A stretch of 60,245 bases of DNA, taken from contig CAZCJL010000033.1 in the NCBI GenBank assembly GCA_964498785.1, positions 1 through 60,245 on the forward strand, written 5' to 3'. The DNA comes from Mariaggregatimicrobium sp964498785. GTDB lineage: Bacteria; Zhuqueibacterota; Zhuqueibacteria; Thermofontimicrobiales; Thiofontviventaceae. Below the pieces are notes generated by a model that saw nothing but the letters and a program-made list of their open reading frames with translations, made no database searches and was not told the origin of the DNA. The translations under genes and the position numbers were made by a program. Positions 27,797-35,616 of this stretch are shown in pieces. Every line of letters starts with the position of its first letter. Position 1 is the first letter of the stretch.

Positions 27797-29746
27797 TTAA
27801 TCAATTTTATTTCTGCGGATGACACAACGAAATCCGATATAATTATTTGTTGTGGCAGGCTCATAAGAAGCACGGAATGTAGCTCGCAGATTATCCTGAT
27901 AAAAAAGATAACCACCGCCCCGAACAACTTTTGTGGTTCCTGTTTGCGGTCCCTTTGGATTTTTATAGGGGGATTCAGCGTAAAAATCGCGTTGATACCA
28001 ATCGAGGCACCATTCCCGCACATTATCAACAAGATCATAGACGCCATACGGGCTGGAGCTATTCATAGTTTGCAATGAATCGTACATTTGTCCGTTAAAA
28101 AAACCGACAGGAGTTGTGGTATTATCAAACGGATCGCCACTGTCCCAATAATTAGCAGTAATTCCGGTAATTTTATTTCCCCAGGGGTACAATCGTTGAT
28201 CGTTACCGCGAGCCACCTTTTCCCATTCGGCCTCAGTTGGCAGGCTTTTTCCGTAAAATTCAGCGTACGCTTTTGCACCGTCCCAGCTTACCTCGATCAC
28301 CGGGTGATTCTCAAAATTAGGTTCAACAACAAACACTGAATCTTCCATAAGGATTTTAACATCCGGACTGCGTAAATTAATACAGGTTTTTGTATTAACC
28401 ATCATGGCCTCATTTAAAAACTCGGCATATTGCTGATTTGTCACCGGATATTTATCGATCCAGAAGTCATCGATAAACACTTCGTGTACCGGGCCTTCAT
28501 CCACTTCAAAGTCGCTGCTACCCAGATGAAATGAACCGACGTCAACATAAATCATTTTGTAAAAGCGATTTCTGAATTCTTTCTCAACAGTTGATGACAT
28601 TCCCATCAAATCACGGACTTCCAAGACAATAGTTTGCCGCTGAAATTCTGGTAAAGTTGTGGTCACAACAAAATCAGACGACCATTGTGTGTCCCACTGC
28701 TGATCATTATTAAAATCCCAGCGCACTTCAATATTTTTACTGTCTTCAAAATCATTACTGGCTGAGGCGTCATAAAATATCTGAAGTGGATTTTCAAAAT
28801 CCTGATGATATTTTATTTTTCCCTGTGGTCTTTCATACACTTTCAATTCTCTGGTCGCTTCGACTAACCAACCACCCTCGGTTTTTACTTGCAATTTAAC
28901 TGTTTTTAATCCTCCTCCTGTATTGTACTTGAACACTTCGGTTTTTGAAAAACTCCAGTCAGTATCAAATACACCGTCAAGGTCCCAGTCCCATCGGAGA
29001 TAGATATCAAAATTATGATTGCTTTGGCGAGCATTAAAATAGAAAATTGTTTCCCTGGCAATTCCACTATCCGGAGTTACATTAAATTTTGCAACAGGTG
29101 GAGTGAGATCAGAAATAATTTCATCATAGTAAATTTGTGATTGAGAACTATCCGGGTAAAGCAATTTTAAATAAACACGTTGATAACCATCCCCATCTGC
29201 CAACTGCCAATCCATTTGTGAGCGCACAGGAATCCAATTCGATCTTTTAAAATCGTCTTTATTGCTAACCATTATTTGGTGGGCGCCGGGAGCGATAATC
29301 AACAGGACGACATCTCTTGATATGGTATATTTATCGTCACGATTAATTTTAATCAGCGGCATTTTACCATCTTTCTCAACTTGCCATTCGATTGGTTGTC
29401 TATTTATTTCCTGTAAGGAATCATCGAACACAGAATTAAGAAGGGTGTCAATCGAGGTTTTATCTTGAAAATCATCCCGGCTGGCTGGCTTTGCGGGAGA
29501 AGATTGAGATATGTGTGAGCTGTCCGGATGTAAGTTCACGGGTTGATCACTTTTCGCCGCGTTATCTATTAATTGCTTTTTATAATGGCGCTTCGCAATA
29601 TCGCGAATAATACGACTCAATTCAGTTGTCTCACTTGTCGACTCCGGGGAAACAACTTTTACGGTATCCTGGGACAATGAATCATTTATATACAAACAAA
29701 CAATAATTATCAGAATAATAATTCGTATTGAGCATTTACCACACAT
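27797..29746 (-). CDS. Secreted PKD-domain protein with FGE-fold (sulfatase-modifying factor-like) domain
   Basis: A 649-residue exported protein; the N-terminus IRIIILIIIVCLYINDSLSQ is a signal peptide. Two PKD-like Ig folds lie near residues 215-300 and 305-390 (RWDWDLDGVFDTDWSF; RWDFNNDQQWDTQW). From about residue 393 a formylglycine-generating-enzyme-type domain follows: GSFHLGSSDFEVDEGPVHEV, DKYPVTNQQYAEFLN, SLPTEAEWEKVARG and a C-terminal YIGFRC. The catalytic Cys pair of true FGE is absent (RGGGYLFYQDNLRATFRASY), so it should not activate sulfatases. A structural or adhesive role, as for GldK-like proteins, is more likely. SD GGGAG precedes the ATG. Confidence 0.85.
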   Translation of the reverse strand: MCGKCSIRIIILIIIVCLYINDSLSQDTVKVVSPESTSETTELSRIIRDIAKRHYKKQLIDNAAKSDQPVNLHPDSSHISQSSPAKPASRDDFQDKTSIDTLLNSVFDDSLQEINRQPIEWQVEKDGKMPLIKINRDDKYTISRDVVLLIIAPGAHQIMVSNKDDFKRSNWIPVRSQMDWQLADGDGYQRVYLKLLYPDSSQSQIYYDEIISDLTPPVAKFNVTPDSGIARETIFYFNARQSNHNFDIYLRWDWDLDGVFDTDWSFSKTEVFKYNTGGGLKTVKLQVKTEGGWLVEATRELKVYERPQGKIKYHQDFENPLQIFYDASASNDFEDSKNIEVRWDFNNDQQWDTQWSSDFVVTTTLPEFQRQTIVLEVRDLMGMSSTVEKEFRNRFYKMIYVDVGSFHLGSSDFEVDEGPVHEVFIDDFWIDKYPVTNQQYAEFLNEAMMVNTKTCINLRSPDVKILMEDSVFVVEPNFENHPVIEVSWDGAKAYAEFYGKSLPTEAEWEKVARGNDQRLYPWGNKITGITANYWDSGDPFDNTTTPVGFFNGQMYDSLQTMNSSSPYGVYDLVDNVREWCLDWYQRDFYAESPYKNPKGPQTGTTKVVRGGGYLFYQDNLRATFRASYEPATTNNYIGFRCVIRRNKID

Positions 29747-29854
29747 ATTTATCTCCCACTTAACGTGGCATTATTTCATAAATAAGTAATCTATTACGGT
29801 ATATGCTCTAATATATTTTAATCAAATAGTAAAGTCAAGTAAAAATACTGTAAT

Positions 29855-30769
29855 TTAAATGATATTCTTTGATTTTAAATAAGTTATTCCATTTTTTAAA
29901 TCAGCATATTCAACATGCCTGTTCACCTCGATAATTCTAATAACATCATCATTCAAGTATTTCTGAACCATGTCAAAATCGATATCGCCCTGTCCTGGTG
30001 CGATATGATCGTTATAACCGTTGCAATCGTGTAAATGAGTTCCCACTAAATGATCACGATATGCTTTTAGAAACATTTCATGATTTTTTAATCCAAAAAC
30101 CTGAGCTGCCTGCGCATGCCCACAATCGTGCCAATAACCGATATTTCCGCCATCAAAAGTATTCAGTATCAACCCAACTTCCTCATAATTTGGGATTTCT
30201 GTACAATAATATCGATTTTCTGCACCGAGCATAATGTTTAATTTTATGGCTTCTTCATTAAGTCGATCCAGGCTGGAAAGCACAGCATCAAAATTTTTAT
30301 TCTGTTTTGACTCACGTTCCTTTAATTTTTGATTTAAAAATTGTTTTCCGACATGGTTTTCAAAACCACCTGAATCAAATAAACTAAAAAATCTTTTTCT
30401 TTCTTTGAGAATATCAACCTTTCCCAGGTGCAATACAACAGCGCCCGCTTCCAAATCGTGAGCATTTTGAATGGATCTAAGTGTGTATTTTACTGCCAAT
30501 TTCCGTTCATCCTCATCCAGCGAAGATAATAACAAAGCATCTCCGGACGCTTTGTCCTCAGGTAATATATCCGGATGCGGTAAAAAATTATGAACGCTTA
30601 ATACTTTTAACGAGCTGGATTTTAGCGTTTTTTTCATTTGCATAAATTTTTCAGCAGTAATCCGATATTCTAATTCGACTCCGGGAATTCCGGTTTCTTC
30701 TAACTTCTTCACTAACTCTTCACCGGTTGCAGCATCTTTTGATTTCCATACAGTTGATATTCCGAACAT
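29855..30769 (-). CDS. TIM-barrel sugar phosphate isomerase/epimerase family protein
   Basis: A 304-residue xylose isomerase-like TIM barrel (AP-endonuclease 2 family). Metal-binding positions are suggested by the Glu in MLGAENRY, Asp/His in NIGYWHDCGHAQ, His in GTHLHDCNGYNDHIAPGQGD and the terminal Glu in IIEVNRH. Relatives isomerise, epimerise or dehydrate sugars and inosose. The gene lies 166 bases after lutC on the same strand, so it may work in the same sugar-degrading pathway as the aldolase and lactate genes. The exact substrate is unknown. Confidence 0.85.
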   Translation of the reverse strand: MFGISTVWKSKDAATGEELVKKLEETGIPGVELEYRITAEKFMQMKKTLKSSSLKVLSVHNFLPHPDILPEDKASGDALLLSSLDEDERKLAVKYTLRSIQNAHDLEAGAVVLHLGKVDILKERKRFFSLFDSGGFENHVGKQFLNQKLKERESKQNKNFDAVLSSLDRLNEEAIKLNIMLGAENRYYCTEIPNYEEVGLILNTFDGGNIGYWHDCGHAQAAQVFGLKNHEMFLKAYRDHLVGTHLHDCNGYNDHIAPGQGDIDFDMVQKYLNDDVIRIIEVNRHVEYADLKNGITYLKSKNII

Positions 30770-30935
30770 AAATTCCGACTTTCTTTTAACGTATTTTAAG
30801 TAAAAAGATTTAACGCAAAAGCTATGTGTTTAAAACATAGCTCGCGAAAATCGCTTATGGTGCGGATTTACTCGTTTTTTTCTCCGCGATAATCCGCGTT
30901 ATCTGAGCAATTCGCGTTCTATTTAAATAAATCCG
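30770..30935. repeat. Short palindromic region between lutC and the isomerase gene
   Basis: AGCTATGT and ACATAGCT (30820-30842) form a perfect eight-base stem around a seven-base loop. Behind it is a CGCGATAATCCGCGTTATCTGA stretch of the sort often found in dispersed intergenic repeats. No poly-T run follows on either strand, so a terminator call is weak. Confidence 0.4.
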
Positions 30936-31613
30936 CTACTCAATAAAAATCACAATTAAGCGCCGCGGTCCGTGAGCGCCCAGTACCAGCACTTTTTCGA
31001 TATCCGCCGTACGGCTGGGCCCGGCGACTATAAACATGTCTTTGGCTTCTTCGGCAGGCAATTTCTCAAATAACTCAAACTGGTTGGCAACCATCTTATC
31101 ACTATGAATAACCGCGATAATGGTATCTGCCAGAAAGTGTGGCAAGGTCGTTCGGCTGGCATTGTAAGTAAATGTAAGCGCGCCAATATCCGCAATGGCA
31201 AAAGACGGCTCCACTAGTGCCGTGCCGATCGACGCCAGTTCGTTTTTGCGTTGCGTCCCCTTAAACGACAACGGATCGACCCATTCGATGGTGCTACGTA
31301 ACTTTCCGGTTGCCTCGACGACCTGGCGGGTCAATTCTCCCCCGGCAACCGCAATTTGAAGAATGTCATTCTCGCTGATAATGTCATTCAGCGTCTGTGC
31401 CGACTGTTTAAGGTTTTTGACAGCATAAAATTCGCCGGATACTTTTTCCAGTTCCTCTTTAAATTGCGCCATTAATTGGGGCGGCGTAGCCGGCGTTACC
31501 TTATCCAATTTGGTTTTTATTGCCTGATCCAGATCTGCGGGTGTGTCTGGTATGTGGGATCGGATTTTTAGCGCGGATTTTATTTTCTTTAAAATGATTT
31601 CTCGACTAGTCAT
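30936..31613 (-). CDS. lutC: LutC/YkgG-type lactate utilisation protein (LUD domain)
   Basis: Third component of the LutABC (LldEFG) L-lactate oxidising complex. The start at 31613 is chosen because GAGG lies eight bases upstream and the chain then begins MTSREIILKKIKSAL, the family's usual N-terminus. The long upstream extension to 31835 overlaps lutB and is rejected. This gives 225 residues, normal for LutC. The LUD core includes DIGALTFTYNASRTTLPHFL and VAGPSRTADIEKVLVLGAHG near the C-terminus. The true start overlaps the end of lutB by no more than a few bases, consistent with coupling. Confidence 0.88.
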   Translation of the reverse strand: MTSREIILKKIKSALKIRSHIPDTPADLDQAIKTKLDKVTPATPPQLMAQFKEELEKVSGEFYAVKNLKQSAQTLNDIISENDILQIAVAGGELTRQVVEATGKLRSTIEWVDPLSFKGTQRKNELASIGTALVEPSFAIADIGALTFTYNASRTTLPHFLADTIIAVIHSDKMVANQFELFEKLPAEEAKDMFIVAGPSRTADIEKVLVLGAHGPRRLIVIFIE

Positions 31614-31632
31614 TTCGTCCTCTATTGGCTGA

Positions 31633-33033
31633 TCATGCATCTTTTCGTTCCATGTCTTTAAACCGATTGCGAAAGCCTCTGGCATCAAACCGGGCAAAGG
31701 CTCTTTTTCTGTTGTAGCCCTGCAGTGGGAATGTCCTGCCTCCGGGCAGCAGTTGCTGCAATTTTCCGGGAAACCAGGTGGCAAACCGATACAGACGGGG
31801 GTGTTTTGCCAGAAATCCCCATAGCGCCATACCAATTCGTTCGGTCATAGCAGGTTTTGTATGTTCCACAATCCGGTTCCGTAATTTCAGGATATGATCA
31901 GGAAGTCGAATTCTCATGGGACAGTTATCAAAACACGCGCTGCACAACGAGCACAGATACGGTGAAAGCTTTCCGACCTTCTCACCCAAATACTGAGGAA
32001 TCAACGTAATTCCGATGGGTCCCATATACACCCAGCCATAGGCATGCCCGCCGATTTGCTGGTAAACAGGACAGGCATTAAGACAGGAAGCGCAGCGAAT
32101 ACAAAACAGGGTTTCCCTGAGCGTTGGATCCCGCAGGATCTTCGATCTCCCGTTATCCATCAACACCAGATGCACTTCTTCCGAGCCTTCGCCGTAACGT
32201 CCATGCAGCGGTCCGCCGATAATATTCAGATAAGTCGAGCTTTTTTGACCTGTAGCATTTGGAGCAAGCAATTTAAGGAAATACGCCAAATCACTCAATT
32301 TCGGAATGAGCTTTTCGATTCCCATCACCGCAACATGGATTTTTGGCAGCGTCATAGTCAAATGAGCGTTTGCTTCATTTTCCACAATACAGAATGTTCC
32401 GGATTCTGCAATTCCGAAATTAACGCCGGAGATTCCCATATCCGCGGTCAGGAATTTATCCCGCAATTTTGCACGAGCGATTTTCAATAGCTCGGTGGGG
32501 TCGTCTGTGTATTCATTTCCCAATTTTTCATGAAACAACTTTCCCACATCCCGCCGGCTTAAATGCAGCGCCGGAATGATCAAATGTGAAGGAATTTGTT
32601 CCTTCAGTTGGATGATATATTCGCCGAGGTCGGTCTCCAGGGTTTCGATGTTATTGTCGATTAATGTCTGATTTAAGTGCATTTCTTCGGTGGTAAGGGA
32701 TTTCGATTTGACGATTTTTTTAACGTTTTTATCTCTGGCGAGCTGCAGAACAATTTCCCGTGCCTCTGCTGAATTCGCTGCCCAGTGCACATGAATCCGG
32801 TTTTCCTGGCAGTGTTTTTCAAATTTTGTGAGATACGTATCCAGATTTTCAATTACGTTCTTTTTAATGCCATGCGTTTTAAGTCGCAGTTCTTCCCAAT
32901 AGGGCGTCTGGTCAATAATCGCCTGCCGGGCATCCACTGTGGATCGGGTGGCATTATCCACCGATTTTCGCATATCCGAATCTGCCAGTGCCTTGCGCAC
33001 GTATTTTTTTGTGTTGACTGGTGTTACTTGCAT
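31633..33033 (-). CDS. lutB: LutB iron-sulfur protein of lactate oxidation
   Basis: A 466-residue LutB homologue. An N-terminal LUD domain (VKSKSLTTEEMHLNQTL, GISGVNFGIAESGTFCIVEN) is followed by two 4Fe-4S ferredoxin motifs: CIRCASCLNACPVYQQIGG near residue 310 and CSLCSACFDNCPMRIRLPD near 363. With LutA and LutC it oxidises L-lactate to pyruvate in the cytoplasm, passing electrons to a membrane or soluble carrier. The ATG at 33033 has AAGG eight bases upstream; the ATG at 33066 lacks a ribosome site. A 268-base gap with palindromes separates it from lutA. Confidence 0.93.
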   Translation of the reverse strand: MQVTPVNTKKYVRKALADSDMRKSVDNATRSTVDARQAIIDQTPYWEELRLKTHGIKKNVIENLDTYLTKFEKHCQENRIHVHWAANSAEAREIVLQLARDKNVKKIVKSKSLTTEEMHLNQTLIDNNIETLETDLGEYIIQLKEQIPSHLIIPALHLSRRDVGKLFHEKLGNEYTDDPTELLKIARAKLRDKFLTADMGISGVNFGIAESGTFCIVENEANAHLTMTLPKIHVAVMGIEKLIPKLSDLAYFLKLLAPNATGQKSSTYLNIIGGPLHGRYGEGSEEVHLVLMDNGRSKILRDPTLRETLFCIRCASCLNACPVYQQIGGHAYGWVYMGPIGITLIPQYLGEKVGKLSPYLCSLCSACFDNCPMRIRLPDHILKLRNRIVEHTKPAMTERIGMALWGFLAKHPRLYRFATWFPGKLQQLLPGGRTFPLQGYNRKRAFARFDARGFRNRFKDMERKDA

Positions 33034-33301
33034 TTGATGTGCCTTTTTTTTGGACAGAATAATCATGCCATAGGCAGATCAGCCTTTGGTTGACAGGATT
33101 AACACGATTTTATTCTTCAAAACCGCTAAAGCGGTTGGAGTTAACGTTAGGAGTTTGATTGTGATCATAATACATTGTGGCACTCTTTCAATTTTCTGTT
33201 ACCCCGTTCTTTTGAACTATCACCATGATTCATCATGATAACAATGATTGTTGTAACCGCTTCAGCGATTTTTCATTTTAAATGAATAACAGAAATTCAT
33301 G
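33034..33301. repeat. Intergenic palindromes between lutA and lutB
   Basis: AACCGCTAAAGCGGTT (33121-33136) is a near-perfect palindrome. A related AACCGCTTCAGCGATT stands at 33255-33270. Together they bracket the gap and can also pair with each other. This looks like a small mobile palindromic repeat inserted into the lut operon. No gene is visible between. Confidence 0.55.
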
Positions 33302-34030
33302 TTAATCGCCCTCGATACTTTGCGCAAGCAAATTTGCGATGTGCAGCGTCCGGGCACGGAAATTGTTTTTCTTGAGATATCCGTTGATATTCATTAGGCA
33401 ACTGGAATCTGCACCAATGCAATACTCGGCGCCGCTCTGTTCGATGCAGCGGCATTTTCGCTGCACCATTTCCAGCGAGATATCTTTCCATTTGTAAGAA
33501 AACGTTCCGCCGAATCCGCAGCAGGTATCCGATTTTTCCATTTCCACAAAATCAATGTCTTTTATTGCCCGGATCAGTTTGCGCGGCTGTTCGCGAACTC
33601 CCAATCCCTGGGCAACGTGACATGAATCATGGTACGTCACTTTATGCGGGAACGAGCCGCCGACGTCCTCAACATCGAGAACATCAACCATAAATTCTGT
33701 AAATTCGTAAATGCGTTTTTTCATCTCCCGGTACGGCTCGATCAAATCACTGCGCAGCGGAAGGTCTTCGTAATGTGTTCGCACCATTGATACACACGAT
33801 CCGGACGGAGCGACAATATATTCCTCGTCCCGAAACAGCTCGATGAAATGTTCTGCCACCGGAACTGTTTGGTTATGATAACCGGTATTAAACGCCGGCT
33901 GACCACAGCACGTCTGGTTTTCGACGTATTTGATTTCCACCCCTAATTTTCTGAAAATCCTGACCATTGACAGTCCGGAATCGGGAAACAGATGCTCGGT
34001 CAGGCAGGGAATAAACAGCGATACTTTCAT
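33302..34030 (-). CDS. lutA: LutA (Fe-S)-binding CCG-domain protein
   Basis: First component of the LutABC lactate oxidation system, 242 residues. Two CCG domains are seen: NQTCCGQPAFNTGY near residue 40 and KSDTCCGFGGTFSYKW near 178. Each Cys-Cys-Gly triplet helps hold an iron-sulfur cluster, as in heterodisulfide reductase HdrB and GlpC. The start MKVSLFIPCLTEHLFP is the family consensus, so 34030 is preferred over 34060. It stands between the tandem aldolase upstream and lutB downstream. Confidence 0.9.
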   Translation of the reverse strand: MKVSLFIPCLTEHLFPDSGLSMVRIFRKLGVEIKYVENQTCCGQPAFNTGYHNQTVPVAEHFIELFRDEEYIVAPSGSCVSMVRTHYEDLPLRSDLIEPYREMKKRIYEFTEFMVDVLDVEDVGGSFPHKVTYHDSCHVAQGLGVREQPRKLIRAIKDIDFVEMEKSDTCCGFGGTFSYKWKDISLEMVQRKCRCIEQSGAEYCIGADSSCLMNINGYLKKNNFRARTLHIANLLAQSIEGD

Positions 34031-34138
34031 TTGATTTTGAGCCTTATACGTATATTTCATTTTTCATGAAATCAATTCACAAATGATATTTTTGAATTGT
34101 TCCTGAGTAAAATCCCTTTAGTGGGCATGCGAGAATTT

Positions 34139-35554
34139 TTAAGGTTCAAAAAATGAGATATTAGGTCCGCCTAATATCTTGTGATTGATATATACTTCCG
34201 ACCGGAATTGTGCAATTCGTTCCGCAGACGAGGCGTTATGCGCCGCCTGTTCCAGTGTGGTTTCTCCGGTGGAGATGACGCCGTATCCCGCAACGACACA
34301 ACATCCTTTGTACCAGCGCAGCATATTCAGAATTGGGTTTTCCGGGGTGATGTTCACAATCTGCTGCATATCCACCAGACCAAGTCGCGGATTCAAATAA
34401 ATCGCCTCTGCATCAATGGGGATAACTACCGGATGCTCCGTTTTGGTATAAGAGATATCCACAGGTTTTCCCAGCAGCACGTCAGCACCGTATTTTTCCG
34501 CCAGAATTGCCATACCTTCAGCGGTGGCTAACGGACTGGTGGTAATCATGCATGTATTTTGATGAGTATATTTGTAAATGAGTTTGTGCAGCGTTAAATC
34601 TAAGCTATCGTTCGGCTCAAATTTTAGCGATTTCTTGAACAGCGGAAAGTCGAAATCTTCGGGTACACCAGATGTCGGACAATAGATCATCTGGGATGCT
34701 GAAATTTTCTGGCTCATGGAACCGGTGGCAAATCCTGCGATGCTATTGTTGTAATTATAGATCAGTCGTTGTTTAAAATCATCCATTACGCTCTGATCAT
34801 CGATTTCCTGCACCTGATATTCATTCTGGTTATATAAATGCGGTTTTGCCGGAAAAAAATTATCAAGTCCGCGGCTCCGCATTTCTTTAAGGATTTCCAA
34901 AACATTCACACCGCGGCGTCGCAGGAATGTGAGCAATTTTGCGCTTAATTCCAAATTACTCAGTCGATAAAATGCATCTTCAGGCGAATATCCTCTCACA
35001 AATGGACCGTGCCCCCGCACCAGGGTCATACGTTTATCGGTTAAATATTTGGGGATGCGCTCCTCCATTTCCGCGGAACCCACCGGCTGAAAATAACTGC
35101 CAACAACAACGCTGCCAACCGCGTACGCGCCGAACAGATCCACCGGATGAAACAGGAACTCGTCTCTCCCCTTCTCATCTTTTCCGAGAAATTCGATAAA
35201 CATTTGCTGTTCGCTGGTATCAAATGTGGTGGACGTCGCGCTGATATAATGCGCGTGGATCACAGAATTAACCTTCGGCAACTGCAGAATGCGGCGGTGG
35301 ATTGTGGATTCGGTCGACCCGCGGGCGTCACCCCAACTAACGCTGGAAAATTTCACCGGTACAATATCCTGTGGTATCAGCGCGGCGCATTGAGATCCGC
35401 TGCTGGTGATATAAAAGATGTCTGCTTCATTCGGGTCACGAAAGGACAGGTTCCCGCTGTGCGTATTATTGCCGTTCAATCGTGCAATTGCCGCACCGAT
35501 CCGGCGCATTTTTTCGTAAATTTCGGTTTGACTCTTTGGTGACTTGTTACCCAT
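34139..35554 (-). CDS. Tandem class II aldolase/adducin domain protein
   Basis: A 471-residue protein with two class II aldolase folds in a row. The first (about 10-235) keeps the zinc ligands: His pair in VIHAHYISATS and His in LVRGHGPFVRG, plus NTHSGNLSFRDP and ITSSGSQCA. The second (about 325-465; CMITTSPLATAEGMAIL and GYGVISTGETTLEQAAHNA) has lost the His ligands and is probably structural. Relatives cleave fuculose- or rhamnulose-1-phosphate to DHAP and lactaldehyde. Being followed directly by lutABC supports lactaldehyde/lactate formation. The ATG at 35554 has AAGGAAA upstream; the ATG at 35581 sits right against a palindrome and is not favoured. Confidence 0.8.
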   Translation of the reverse strand: MGNKSPKSQTEIYEKMRRIGAAIARLNGNNTHSGNLSFRDPNEADIFYITSSGSQCAALIPQDIVPVKFSSVSWGDARGSTESTIHRRILQLPKVNSVIHAHYISATSTTFDTSEQQMFIEFLGKDEKGRDEFLFHPVDLFGAYAVGSVVVGSYFQPVGSAEMEERIPKYLTDKRMTLVRGHGPFVRGYSPEDAFYRLSNLELSAKLLTFLRRRGVNVLEILKEMRSRGLDNFFPAKPHLYNQNEYQVQEIDDQSVMDDFKQRLIYNYNNSIAGFATGSMSQKISASQMIYCPTSGVPEDFDFPLFKKSLKFEPNDSLDLTLHKLIYKYTHQNTCMITTSPLATAEGMAILAEKYGADVLLGKPVDISYTKTEHPVVIPIDAEAIYLNPRLGLVDMQQIVNITPENPILNMLRWYKGCCVVAGYGVISTGETTLEQAAHNASSAERIAQFRSEVYINHKILGGPNISFFEP

Positions 35555-35583
35555 TTTTAGTTTTATTTCCTTGTTCGTCATCC

Positions 35584-35616
35584 AGATTTCCGAAATCTTT
35601 AAGATTTCGGAAATCT
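35584..35616. repeat. Perfect 33-base palindrome between AFOR and aldolase genes
   Basis: AGATTTCCGAAATCTT (35584-35599) and AAGATTTCGGAAATCT (35601-35616) are exact reverse complements with a one-base centre. The hairpin fills the gap between the AFOR stop and the aldolase leader on the minus strand. No T-run follows, so it may attenuate, stabilise RNA ends or be a mobile palindrome. The core TTCCGAAAT...ATTTCGGAA recurs in the terminator at 41340-41377. Confidence 0.85.

Noticed and set aside
27797..29746. Sulfatase-activating formylglycine enzyme
   Set aside because: The catalytic cysteine pair is not present, so only the fold, not the activity, is called.
31614..31835. 74-residue N-terminal extension of lutC
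   Set aside because: It lies almost wholly inside lutB, is Pro/Cys-rich noise, and a good ribosome site precedes the family-consensus start at 31613.
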